Source of the DNA: an uncultured Rhodospirillaceae bacterium
GTDB taxonomy: Bacteria; Pseudomonadota; Alphaproteobacteria; Rhodospirillales; Casp-alpha2
NCBI GenBank assembly: GCA_913048145.1
Contig: CAJWVP010000189.1
Span: 1-6,007 of the forward strand
DNA length: 6,007 nt
Reading direction: 5' to 3'
Position numbers and translations under genes: made by a program. The notes beneath the pieces are model-generated. The model made no database searches, had not been told where the DNA came from, and worked only from the letters and a program-made list of their open reading frames with translations. This document shows, one piece after another, positions 1 through 5,796 of this stretch. The stretch's first letter is position 1; every line of letters starts with the position of its first letter.

Positions 1-981
1 GTGGAGACGGGCGAGCCCATTGGCTCGCGCGCCCTTTCGCGGAAACTGTCGACGAAACTATCGCCGGCGACGATCCGCAACGTCATGGCAGACCTTGAGG
101 AATCGGGGCTTCTGTTCGCGCCACACACGTCAGCTGGGCGCCTGCCCACTGACGTCGGATTGCGCTTCTTTGTCGACGGCCTTTTGGAGATTGGCAACCT
201 GTCGCGCCAGGAGCGTGAAGCTATCAAGGGCCGATGCGCCGGCACGTCGGCCACCGTTGACGGCTTGCTAGAGGAGGCCACGGCGACGCTGTCCGGACTG
301 ACAGGCTGCGCCAGCTTAGTGCTGGCGCCGAAGTCGGAAAGCCCCCTGAAGCATATCGAATTCGTTAGCCTGTCGCCGGGCCGAGCCTTAGTGGTAATGG
401 TCGCCGAAAACGGTGTGGTGGAAAACCGCATCATCCAGACCCCGGGAAATCTGCCTGCCTCTAGCCTGGTTCAAGCGTCCAATTACCTGAGTGCGCGCCT
501 GGTGGGGCGCAGCCTCGCGGAGGCCTACGACGAGATCATCGCCGAATTAGAGTCGGCACGCGCCGAGTTGGATGGCCTCACCACCCGCGTGGTCGAAAGT
601 GGCCTCGCCATCTGGTCTGGTGACGCGGGGTCGCCAGATGCTTCCTTGATTGTACGTGGCCAGGCGAACCTCCTTGAGGACGTCACCGCCATGGCAGACC
701 TAGAGCGAATCCGCGCGCTTTTTGAGGCTCTGGAAACGAAGGAAGAGATGTTGAAACTCCTCTCCCTAACCGATACGGCGGATGGGGTACAAATTTTTAT
801 CGGCGCCGACAACACGCTGTTCAATGTCGGGGGCGTGTCGATGGTGGTCGATTCCTTTCAGAACAACAATCAACAGATCGTCGGCGCTATTGGCGTCATC
901 GGTCCCATGCGCATGAACTACGCGCGCATCATTCCCATGGTTGACTACACAGCTAAACTAATTGGCCGGTTGATCGGCTGA
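1..981 (+). CDS. hrcA: Heat-inducible transcription repressor HrcA, 5'-truncated by the window edge
   Basis: HrcA is a dimeric repressor that binds the CIRCE inverted repeat upstream of chaperone genes and, in the studied family members, depends on GroEL for activity. The window opens inside the winged-helix DNA-binding domain: residues 2-8 read ETGEPIG, then SRALSRKL, LSPATIRNVMADLEESGLL and PHTSAGRLPTDVGLRFFVDG, the classic HrcA N-terminal signature. The C-terminal block GPMRMNYARIIPMVDYTAKL near residues 300-319 is also diagnostic. Family members begin about 20-30 residues before ETGEP, so the GTG at base 1 is an internal valine codon and not the start. The visible 326 residues otherwise cover the family's expected length without frameshift. 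It ends with TGA at 979-981, 32 bases before grpE, which suggests co-transcription; hrcA-grpE pairs are common in Alphaproteobacteria. The promoter and any CIRCE operator would lie upstream of the window. Confidence 0.96.
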   Translation: METGEPIGSRALSRKLSTKLSPATIRNVMADLEESGLLFAPHTSAGRLPTDVGLRFFVDGLLEIGNLSRQEREAIKGRCAGTSATVDGLLEEATATLSGLTGCASLVLAPKSESPLKHIEFVSLSPGRALVVMVAENGVVENRIIQTPGNLPASSLVQASNYLSARLVGRSLAEAYDEIIAELESARAELDGLTTRVVESGLAIWSGDAGSPDASLIVRGQANLLEDVTAMADLERIRALFEALETKEEMLKLLSLTDTADGVQIFIGADNTLFNVGGVSMVVDSFQNNNQQIVGAIGVIGPMRMNYARIIPMVDYTAKLIGRLIG

Positions 982-997
982 GCGCGTCAGACATTAT

Positions 998-1004
998 GGA
1001 GAAG
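998..1004 (+). promoter_or_regulatory. Shine-Dalgarno site deciding the grpE start
   Basis: GGAGAAG sits 9 bases before the ATG at 1014. The other in-frame ATG, at 996, overlaps this site and has nothing purine-rich at the right distance upstream (gcgcgtcagacatt). This favours 1014 as the grpE start. Confidence 0.6.
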
Positions 1005-1013
1005 ACCCTTCAG

Positions 1014-1838
1014 ATGAGCGAATACGAATTCAACAAGACGGAAGCTGAGAACACGGACGAGCCGAAGGCGGAAACCCTCAACACGCCGACAGCTGCCGAA
1101 ACCCCCGAGGTGGCCGACGCTGAGGCCCTGGCGACCGATGCTGACGCCACCGAAGAGACCCCCTGGGGCCACGATGACACCGCGGAGGCCGAGGTCGCTG
1201 AAGACGACGCAGCCGCCCGTATCGTTGTATTAGAAGAACAGGTCGTAGAACTTAATGACAAACTCTTGCGCGCTCTGGCGGAGGCCGAAAACGTGCGCCG
1301 TCGGGCCCAGCGCGACAAGGAGGATACAGCCAAGTACGGCATCAAGAATTTCGCCGAAGGCATACTGGGCGTCGCCGATAACCTGGGCCGCGCCATGGCT
1401 AGTATCGATGCGGACGCGCGCGTCAAAGACCCCAACCTGGAAAACCTCTTCGTCGGTGTGGAAATGGTTCAGAAGGATCTGATGAGCACCTTCGAGCGCT
1501 ACGGCGTGACGCCTATCAAGGCGCTCGGCGCCAAGTTCGATCCCATGCTGCACGAAGCCATGTATGAGATTGAGGATACGGATACCCCCGCGGGCACTAT
1601 CGCCCAGGTTCTCGAGCCTGGATACGTTTTGCACGGGCGTACACTCCGCGCGGCCAAGGTTGGTATCACCAAGGGCGGTCCAAAAGACGCGCAAATATCT
1701 GCCGCCGATTCGCCTGCTGAGGATTCCGCCGCCGAAGGGGATTCCGCCGATCCGGCGACGCGTGAGGGCCAGGCCGCCTACGAAACCCAAACCGAGCCGA
1801 AAACCGCGTCGGGCGGCAACCTGGACCAGGAACTCTGA
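1014..1838 (+). CDS. grpE: Nucleotide exchange factor GrpE with long acidic N- and C-terminal extensions
   Basis: GrpE is the cytosolic dimeric exchange factor that opens the DnaK nucleotide-binding domain to release ADP and substrate. From the 1014 start it has 274 residues; typical bacterial GrpE has about 190-210. Residues 1-67 are acidic and rich in Ala, Glu, Asp and Thr. Residues 68-125 form the long coiled-coil helix (IVVLEEQVVELNDKLLRALA, then AENVRRRAQRDKEDTAKYGI, the conserved dimer segment). Residues 175-218 are the beta-domain signature: FDPMLHEAMYEIE, then VLEPGYVLHGRTLRAAKVGI, including the family GY-R-RAA-V pattern. Residues 221-274 form a second low-complexity tail rich in Ser, Ala, Asp and Glu. 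The 996 ATG would add six residues (METLQM-like, not family-conserved) and lacks a ribosome site, so I chose 1014. It lies 32 bases after hrcA, probably in the same transcript. The fold is certain; the role of the tails is not known from sequence. Confidence 0.96.
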   Translation: MSEYEFNKTEAENTDEPKAETLNTPTAAETPEVADAEALATDADATEETPWGHDDTAEAEVAEDDAAARIVVLEEQVVELNDKLLRALAEAENVRRRAQRDKEDTAKYGIKNFAEGILGVADNLGRAMASIDADARVKDPNLENLFVGVEMVQKDLMSTFERYGVTPIKALGAKFDPMLHEAMYEIEDTDTPAGTIAQVLEPGYVLHGRTLRAAKVGITKGGPKDAQISAADSPAEDSAAEGDSADPATREGQAAYETQTEPKTASGGNLDQEL

Positions 1839-2022
1839 TCCAGATCGGGTCTCAATGCCCCGAATAGGTTTGCACGATGCCGTCCCGAAGAGACGTGCTC
1901 ATTTGAAACCTCCGGATTACCTCCGATCATGTCTAAAAAATGGCTTACTTTTGGCACCCGTGGTCATCGCCACAATCACGAACCAGACCGGCAAAAAAAG
2001 TCCCTAAAGATAGTGTGCAATC

Positions 2023-2052
2023 ATTGCGTATACGGGTTTACGAGCCTATATA
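2023..2052 (+). promoter_or_regulatory. Candidate dnaK promoter, RpoH-type overlapping sigma-70-type
   Basis: ATTG at 2023-2026, 18 bases, then CCTATAT at 2045-2051 fits the published alphaproteobacterial heat-shock consensus CTTG-N17/18-CYTATNT with one mismatch in the -35 core. The following G of the longer consensus is an A here. The same bases also read as a housekeeping promoter: TTGCGT (2024-2029), 17-base spacer, TATATA (2047-2052). Transcription would start near 2058-2060, leaving a leader of about 108 bases before dnaK. Spacing and position are good, but motif matches of this length occur by chance and no start site has been mapped. Confidence 0.5.
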
Positions 2053-2155
2053 CACCGCGAATATCCGCTCAAAAGGGCTTTTAGTTACAACTCCAACATT
2101 AGGGGACGAAGTCGGAGCCCAGGTATTTGGGGCCGGGAACGTCTGCCGCATTGTA

Positions 2156-2162
2156 AAGAGGA
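2156..2162 (+). promoter_or_regulatory. dnaK ribosome binding site
   Basis: AAGAGGA ends 4 bases before the dnaK ATG at 2167, slightly closer than average but purine-rich and clearly better than anything else nearby. Confidence 0.7.
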
Positions 2163-2166
2163 CGAG

Positions 2167-4134
2167 ATGAGCAAAGTCATCGGAATTGACCTCGGAACCA
2201 CCAATTCCTGTATCGCGTTGATGGATGGCTCCGACGCCAAGGTCATTGAAAATGTTGAAGGCGCTCGTACGACGCCTTCCATGGTAGGCTTCGCCGACGA
2301 AGGCGAGCGCCTGGTTGGCCAGCCAGCGAAACGCCAGGCGGTTACTAACCCCGAAAACACCCTTTACGCCATCAAGCGCCTGATCGGACGGCGTTTTGAT
2401 GATCCGGTTACCCAGGAGGACAAGAAGATGGTCCCCTACACCATCGCCAAGGGTGATAACGGTGACGCCTGGGTTGAGGTGGATGGCCAGAAATACAGCC
2501 CCAGCCAGGTTTCGGCTTTCATTCTGCAGAAGATGAAGGACACGGCGGAGAGCTTTCTGGGCGAGGATGTGACGCAGGCGGTAATCACGGTACCCGCCTA
2601 TTTCAATGATTCGCAGCGCCAGGCGACCAAGGACGCCGGCAAGATAGCGGGCCTCGACGTGCTTCGCATTATCAACGAACCGACGGCGGCTGCGCTTGCC
2701 TACGGGCTGGAGAAGAAGGAATCGGGCACCATTGCGGTCTATGACCTCGGTGGCGGCACCTTCGACATCTCGGTTCTGGAAATAGGCGACGGCGTGTTCG
2801 AAGTGAAATCCACCAACGGGGATACGTTCTTGGGCGGTGAGGATTTCGATAGGAAGATTGTCGATTACCTCGCCGACGAGTTTAAGAAAGAGAATTCCAT
2901 CGATCTACGCGACGACAAACTGGCGTTGCAACGCCTACGCGAAGCGGCGGAGAAGTCGAAAATTGAGCTATCCTCGACGCCGCAGACGGAGGTGAACCTG
3001 CCGTTCATTACTGCCGACCAGTCTGGGCCCAAGCACCTAAACATTAAGCTTTCCCGGGCTAAGCTGGAATCGCTGGTTGAGGATTTGGTTGAACGCACCA
3101 TCGAGCCTTGCAAGAAGGCACTGAAAGACGCGGGCCTTTCCGCCGGTGAGGTGGACGAAGTTATCCTTGTCGGCGGCATGACACGTATGCCGAAGGTCCA
3201 GGAAACGGTGAAATCTTTCTTTGGGCGGGACCCGCACAAGGGCGTCAACCCGGACGAAGTCGTGGCTTTGGGGGCCGCCATTCAGGGTGGCGTGTTGAAG
3301 GGTGACGTAAAGGATGTGCTGCTTTTAGACGTGACGCCGCTGTCCTTGGGCATTGAGACCTTGGGTGGCGTGTTCACACGACTCATCGACCGCAACACGA
3401 CGATCCCGACCCGCAAGTCACAGACCTTTTCTACCGCCGAAGATAACCAGACGGCGGTGACCATCCGGGTCTTCCAGGGTGAGCGTGAAATGGCCGCCGA
3501 CAACAAGATTCTTGGTCAGTTTGACCTGGTTGGCATTCCCCCAAGTGCTCGTGGCATGCCGCAGATTGAAGTTACCTTCGACATTGACGCCAACGGCATT
3601 GTCAATGTGTCAGCCAAGGACACGGCCACGGGCAAGGAACAGCAAATCCGCATTCAGGCTTCGGGTGGCCTCTCGGACGAGGATATCGAGCGAATGGTTC
3701 AAGAGGCCGAGGCCAATGCCGAAGCCGACAAGGAACGCCGCGAAGGCGTGGAAGTCCGAAACACCGCTGATGCCCTGGTCCACGCAGCGGAGAAGAACCT
3801 TGTCGAGCATGGCGACAAGGTGCCCGATGAGGACAAGACCGCCATTGAGACGGCGGTGGCCGAACTTAAGGAGGCGTTGGAGGGTGATGATCTCGAGGTA
3901 ATCCAGGAAAAGGTCAACAGCTTGAACGAGGCTTCCATGAAGCTGGGCGAAGCGATGTACAAGGCGGCCCAAGCAGAAGGTGGGGCCGAGGGCATGGCCG
4001 GCGCCGACATGGGCGGCATGGGTGCTGGCTCCGATTCCCAGCAGACCTCCTCGGGCGGAGACGACAACTTCGTTGACGCCGATTTTGAGGAAGTCGATCC
4101 GGATGCCGAAGCGAAGGACAAGAAGGACGACTAA
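2167..4134 (+). CDS. dnaK: Molecular chaperone DnaK (Hsp70), full length
   Basis: DnaK is the ATP-dependent cytosolic Hsp70 that binds exposed hydrophobic segments of unfolded proteins. The 655 residues are slightly longer than the E. coli protein (638). The ATPase domain carries the three Hsp70 signatures: GIDLGTTNS at 6-14, DLGGGTFDIS from 193, and VILVGGMTRMPKVQ from 332. K70, P143 and E171, matching the same-numbered E. coli catalytic and allosteric residues, are present, and T198 corresponds to autophosphorylation site T199. The interdomain linker VLLLD is at 384-388, followed by the beta-sandwich substrate domain (about 389-500) and the helical lid (about 505-605). The tail is Gly- and Met-rich and then ends in an acidic EEVD-containing stretch (EEVD at 641-644). 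The start ATG yields the canonical N-terminus MSKVIGIDLG and has a ribosome site. It lies upstream of dnaJ with 82 bases between, probably one transcript. Nothing essential is missing. Confidence 0.99.
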   Translation: MSKVIGIDLGTTNSCIALMDGSDAKVIENVEGARTTPSMVGFADEGERLVGQPAKRQAVTNPENTLYAIKRLIGRRFDDPVTQEDKKMVPYTIAKGDNGDAWVEVDGQKYSPSQVSAFILQKMKDTAESFLGEDVTQAVITVPAYFNDSQRQATKDAGKIAGLDVLRIINEPTAAALAYGLEKKESGTIAVYDLGGGTFDISVLEIGDGVFEVKSTNGDTFLGGEDFDRKIVDYLADEFKKENSIDLRDDKLALQRLREAAEKSKIELSSTPQTEVNLPFITADQSGPKHLNIKLSRAKLESLVEDLVERTIEPCKKALKDAGLSAGEVDEVILVGGMTRMPKVQETVKSFFGRDPHKGVNPDEVVALGAAIQGGVLKGDVKDVLLLDVTPLSLGIETLGGVFTRLIDRNTTIPTRKSQTFSTAEDNQTAVTIRVFQGEREMAADNKILGQFDLVGIPPSARGMPQIEVTFDIDANGIVNVSAKDTATGKEQQIRIQASGGLSDEDIERMVQEAEANAEADKERREGVEVRNTADALVHAAEKNLVEHGDKVPDEDKTAIETAVAELKEALEGDDLEVIQEKVNSLNEASMKLGEAMYKAAQAEGGAEGMAGADMGGMGAGSDSQQTSSGGDDNFVDADFEEVDPDAEAKDKKDD

Positions 4135-4148
4135 TTGATGAGCTGGCT

Positions 4149-4165
4149 CAGCGGCGCTTGCGCTG
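4149..4165 (+). repeat. Small hairpin in the dnaK-dnaJ spacer
   Basis: CAGCG (4149-4153) pairs with CGCTG (4161-4165) around a 7-base loop, shortly after the dnaK stop. There is no T-run, so it is not a convincing intrinsic terminator. It could affect mRNA processing or the dnaK to dnaJ ratio, but a 5-bp stem in GC-rich DNA may also be chance. Confidence 0.3.
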
Positions 4166-4203
4166 CCGGGCTTGGATCACCGGAGGTCGCTCTTCGGACT
4201 CGT

Positions 4204-4208
4204 GGAGG
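4204..4208 (+). promoter_or_regulatory. Strong Shine-Dalgarno site fixing the dnaJ start
   Basis: GGAGG sits 8 bases before the ATG at 4217. It identifies that ATG as the start over an in-frame TTG at 4172, which would add 15 residues not found in the family. A second GGAGG at 4182-4186 is too far from the ATG to serve it. Confidence 0.85.
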
Positions 4209-4216
4209 ACCGAACC

Positions 4217-5341
4217 ATGGCCAGGGACGATTTTTATGACACGCTGGGCGTCAGTCGTGGCGCTGATGATGGTGAGATCAAAAAGGCCTACCGAAAGCTG
4301 GCCATGAAGTACCACCCGGACCGCAATCCGGGAGACGCGGTAGCGGAACAAAGCTTCAAAGACGTGAATGAGGCCTATGAGGTCCTGAAGGACGGCGAAA
4401 AGCGCGCCGCCTACGACCGATTTGGCCATGCGGCCTTTGAACAGGGCGGCGGTGGACCGGGCGGTTTCGGCGGTGGTTTCGCTTCTGGCTTCGCCGATAT
4501 TTTTGAGGAAATGTTTGCGGGCGGTGGGCGCGCTGGCGGTCAGGCCGCCGGCAAGGGCGCGGACCTGCGTTTCAATATGGAAGTCAGTCTGGAGGACGCC
4601 TATCAGGGCAAGCAGACGGAAATCCGCGTGCCCACGTCTGTGGCATGCGGATCATGCAATGGATCGGGCGCCGAAGGCAATTCCGGGCCCGCCGCCTGCG
4701 GCACCTGCCAGGGCCATGGCCGGGTGCGCTCGCAATCCGGTTTTTTCACCGTGGAACGCACCTGCCCCACCTGTCAGGGCACTGGCCATGTGATCAAGGA
4801 CCCCTGTCGGATATGCGGTGGCCAGGGCCGCACGCAGAAGGAAAAGACCCTGTCGGTGAATATCCCATCGGGCGTCGAGGACAGCACGCGTATTCGCCTC
4901 GCCGGCGAGGGCGAGGCCGGGCTTCGCGGCGCGCCGGCGGGCGATCTCTACATCTTCCTGACGCTCCGCCCACATCGATTCTTCCAGCGCGACGGCGCCG
5001 ATATCTACTGCCGGGTGCCCATTTCCATGACCACGGCGGCGTTGGGCGGCACTGTGGAGGTGCCCACCGTGGACGGCACCCTGGCCCGGATCACTATCCC
5101 ATCCGGCACGCCAACGGGCCACCAGTTTCGTTTACGGGGCAAAGGCATGAGCGTGTTGCGCTCGAAGTCCCGGGGAGACATGTTCGTTCAGGCTTCCGTG
5201 GAGACGCCGCAGAACCTGACCAAGCGTCAGAAGGAGCTTTTGAAGGAGTTCGAGGCCGAATCAGACGACGCCAAGCACAGCCCCGAAGCGCATGGCTTCT
5301 TCTCAAAGGTCAAGGACATCTGGGAAGATTTGAAGGAATAG
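4217..5341 (+). CDS. dnaJ: Co-chaperone DnaJ (type I Hsp40), full length
   Basis: DnaJ binds unfolded clients, passes them to DnaK and stimulates its ATP hydrolysis. The 374 residues match the usual length of 370-380. The J domain covers residues 1-75, starting ARDDFYDTLGV, with the essential HPD at 33-35. The Gly/Phe region covers about 77-115 and keeps a DIF motif at 94-96. Four CxxCxGxG zinc-finger repeats follow: CGSCNGSG from C144, CGTCQGHG from C161, CPTCQGTG from C183 and CRICGGQG from C197, all eight cysteines present. The C-terminal beta domains include VNIPSGVEDSTRIRLAGEGE and the later ITIPSGTPTGHQFRLRGKG block. The start at 4217 gives the family N-terminus and a perfect ribosome site. 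It follows dnaK by 82 bases and is probably co-transcribed. A hairpin 22 bases after the stop probably ends the transcript. Nothing unusual is seen in the protein. Confidence 0.99.
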   Translation: MARDDFYDTLGVSRGADDGEIKKAYRKLAMKYHPDRNPGDAVAEQSFKDVNEAYEVLKDGEKRAAYDRFGHAAFEQGGGGPGGFGGGFASGFADIFEEMFAGGGRAGGQAAGKGADLRFNMEVSLEDAYQGKQTEIRVPTSVACGSCNGSGAEGNSGPAACGTCQGHGRVRSQSGFFTVERTCPTCQGTGHVIKDPCRICGGQGRTQKEKTLSVNIPSGVEDSTRIRLAGEGEAGLRGAPAGDLYIFLTLRPHRFFQRDGADIYCRVPISMTTAALGGTVEVPTVDGTLARITIPSGTPTGHQFRLRGKGMSVLRSKSRGDMFVQASVETPQNLTKRQKELLKEFEAESDDAKHSPEAHGFFSKVKDIWEDLKE

Positions 5342-5352
5342 TTGCTCAGTTC

Positions 5353-5366
5353 CCCAGGCGCCTGGG
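5353..5366. repeat. Perfect 14-base palindrome after dnaJ
   Basis: CCCAGGCGCCTGGG is a perfect inverted repeat starting 12 bases after the dnaJ stop. It can fold as a 5-bp stem with a GCGC loop, or act as a dyad protein-binding site. Its last four bases are shared with the left arm of the next hairpin, so the two folds exclude each other. Confidence 0.6.
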
Positions 5367-5389
5367 TCCAACAGGACCCATATCTTTAT
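5363..5389 (+). terminator. Probable transcription terminator of dnaKJ
   Basis: TGGGTCC (5363-5369) pairs perfectly with GGACCCA (5374-5380) around an AACA loop, followed by TATCTTTAT (5381-5389). The 7-bp GC-rich stem with a tetraloop and a moderately T-rich tail, 22 bases after the dnaJ stop, fits an intrinsic terminator, though the T tract is interrupted by A and C. Confidence 0.55.
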
Positions 5390-5665
5390 GACCAGATTGT
5401 CCGCGTCATTGGCAGTGCCACAAAGGCCTTCTTGGATTTATTCGGCGACCTTCAACGCATTGATCACCTCATTGGCGAAGGCTGCCCCTTTGACGCGGAA
5501 GGTTCCGTGGATGACCTATAGGGTTAAGAGCTTTAGGATCAGCAGGTGTTTGGCCTCCGACGCATGGAATACGCTTAAAACAAACTTGCCCTTGATGCTG
5601 TCGACTACGATCATTTGATGGACCACGGATGGGAGTTTTCCGCAAAGAAATGAATAGAGAAGCTT

Positions 5666-5710
5666 TTGGAAATTTTACGAATAAAAATCGACAATAGTGT
5701 TTGCTTATAT
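5666..5710 (+). promoter_or_regulatory. Candidate dapB promoter region
   Basis: This is the most AT-rich stretch near dapB. TTGGAA (5666-5671) with an 18-base spacer to GACAAT (5690-5695) is one housekeeping-type reading; TGC followed by TATATC (5706-5711) could be an extended -10. Both are imperfect, so the region is supported better than any exact hexamer pair. Confidence 0.3.
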
Positions 5711-5781
5711 CTGGCGCGGGGTAAAGAAACCCTAGCCAACCCGTGGCGCCTCCCCTAAGACATGGCCAAACGACCAACCTT

Positions 5782-5788
5782 GGGAGGA
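5782..5788 (+). promoter_or_regulatory. dapB ribosome binding site, possibly sequestered
   Basis: GGGAGGA ends 8 bases before the dapB ATG, an excellent Shine-Dalgarno match. An exact complement, CCTCCC at 5749-5754, lies 27 bases upstream and could mask it in the mRNA. An ATG at 5792 opens a two-codon frame (ATG CCA TGA) overlapping the true start; it is probably incidental. Confidence 0.8.
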
Positions 5789-5796
5789 TTAATGCC

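Larger units (their letters stand above)
1839..2166 (+). other. grpE-dnaK intergenic region (328 bases)
   Basis: This gap is visibly more AT-rich than the flanking genes. It contains a promoter candidate at 2023-2052 and an apparent dnaK leader of about 108 bases. Right after the grpE stop, TCGGG (1845-1849) can pair with CCCGA (1859-1863) around a 9-base loop, but no T-run follows, so it is a poor intrinsic terminator and read-through from grpE into dnaK is possible. No CIRCE-like GCACTC-N9-GAGTGC repeat was found. Two short frames (1929-2084, and 1940-2170, the latter ending in an ATGA overlap with dnaK) are open but lack ribosome sites, and I do not call them genes. Confidence 0.7.
5342..5653 (+). 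pseudogene. Possible decayed coding sequence in the same frame as dnaJ
   Basis: I do not recognise this. Directly after the dnaJ TAG, the same frame stays open for 59 codons to a TAG at 5519-5521 and reads plausibly as protein (for example DQIVRVIGSATKAFLDLFGD, then LQRIDHLIGEGCPFDAEG). Further stops follow at 5525 (TAA), 5534 (TAG) and 5576 (TAA), yet protein-like text resumes in the same frame (QQVFGLRRMEYA, then LALDAVDYDHLMDHGWEF) until TGA at 5651-5653. There is no ATG or ribosome site at its head, and the dnaJ terminator hairpin lies inside it. It could be the remnant of a gene disabled by nonsense changes, but the reverse strand in the same codon register is also largely open, so the orientation and even the coding nature are uncertain. 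Confidence 0.2.
5342..5796 (+). other. dnaJ-dapB intergenic region (455 bases)
   Basis: No intact gene is convincing here. In order it holds a palindrome and hairpin (5353-5380); a stretch of about 270 bases with protein-like but stop-broken reading frames on both strands; an AT-rich stretch (about 5640-5710) suited to a dapB promoter; and a GC-rich leader (5711-5796) with alternative pairings around the dapB ribosome site. A forward frame at 5388-5618 is open from its ATG but its Ser-, Arg- and Leu-rich translation has no recognisable motif. Confidence 0.6.

Noticed and set aside
1..3. GTG at base 1 as the hrcA start
   Set aside because: HrcA proteins have about 20-30 residues before this ETGEP motif, so the codon is an internal valine at the window edge.
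996..1013. Upstream in-frame ATG at 996 as the grpE start
   Set aside because: It has no Shine-Dalgarno site and itself overlaps the GGAGAAG that serves the ATG at 1014; the six extra residues are not family-conserved.
1230..1790. 186-codon - strand frame opposite grpE
   Set aside because: It is antisense to the conserved GrpE core, with no ribosome site or motif; typical of GC-rich codon mirroring.
1845..1863. Intrinsic terminator after grpE
   Set aside because: The stem is only 5 bp with a 9-base loop and no T-run follows.
1902..1932. TTTGAAA with CATGT downstream as a second heat-shock promoter for dnaK
   Set aside because: The -35 resembles the consensus but the -10 at the right spacing does not; 2023-2052 fits much better.
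1839..2166. CIRCE operator before dnaK
   Set aside because: No GCACTC-N9-GAGTGC inverted repeat or close variant was found in this gap or elsewhere in the window.
2865..4121. Several - strand frames opposite dnaK
   Set aside because: All mirror conserved DnaK codons and have Ser- and Arg-rich shadow composition.
4172..4216. In-frame TTG at 4172 as the dnaJ start
   Set aside because: The 15 added residues do not belong to the DnaJ family, and the ATG at 4217 has a perfect ribosome site and the canonical N-terminus.
4652..5122. 156-codon - strand frame opposite dnaJ
   Set aside because: It is antisense to the zinc-finger and beta-domain coding region and shows no domain.
4645..5391. 248-codon + strand frame overlapping most of dnaJ
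   Set aside because: It lies in another frame of an unmistakable dnaJ and has Arg-, Gly- and His-rich shadow composition with no family motif.
5388..5618. 76-codon + strand frame in the dnaJ-dapB gap as a gene
   Set aside because: No ribosome site and no recognisable motif; its ATG lies in the terminator tail. The relic-like frames in other registers explain the region at least as well.
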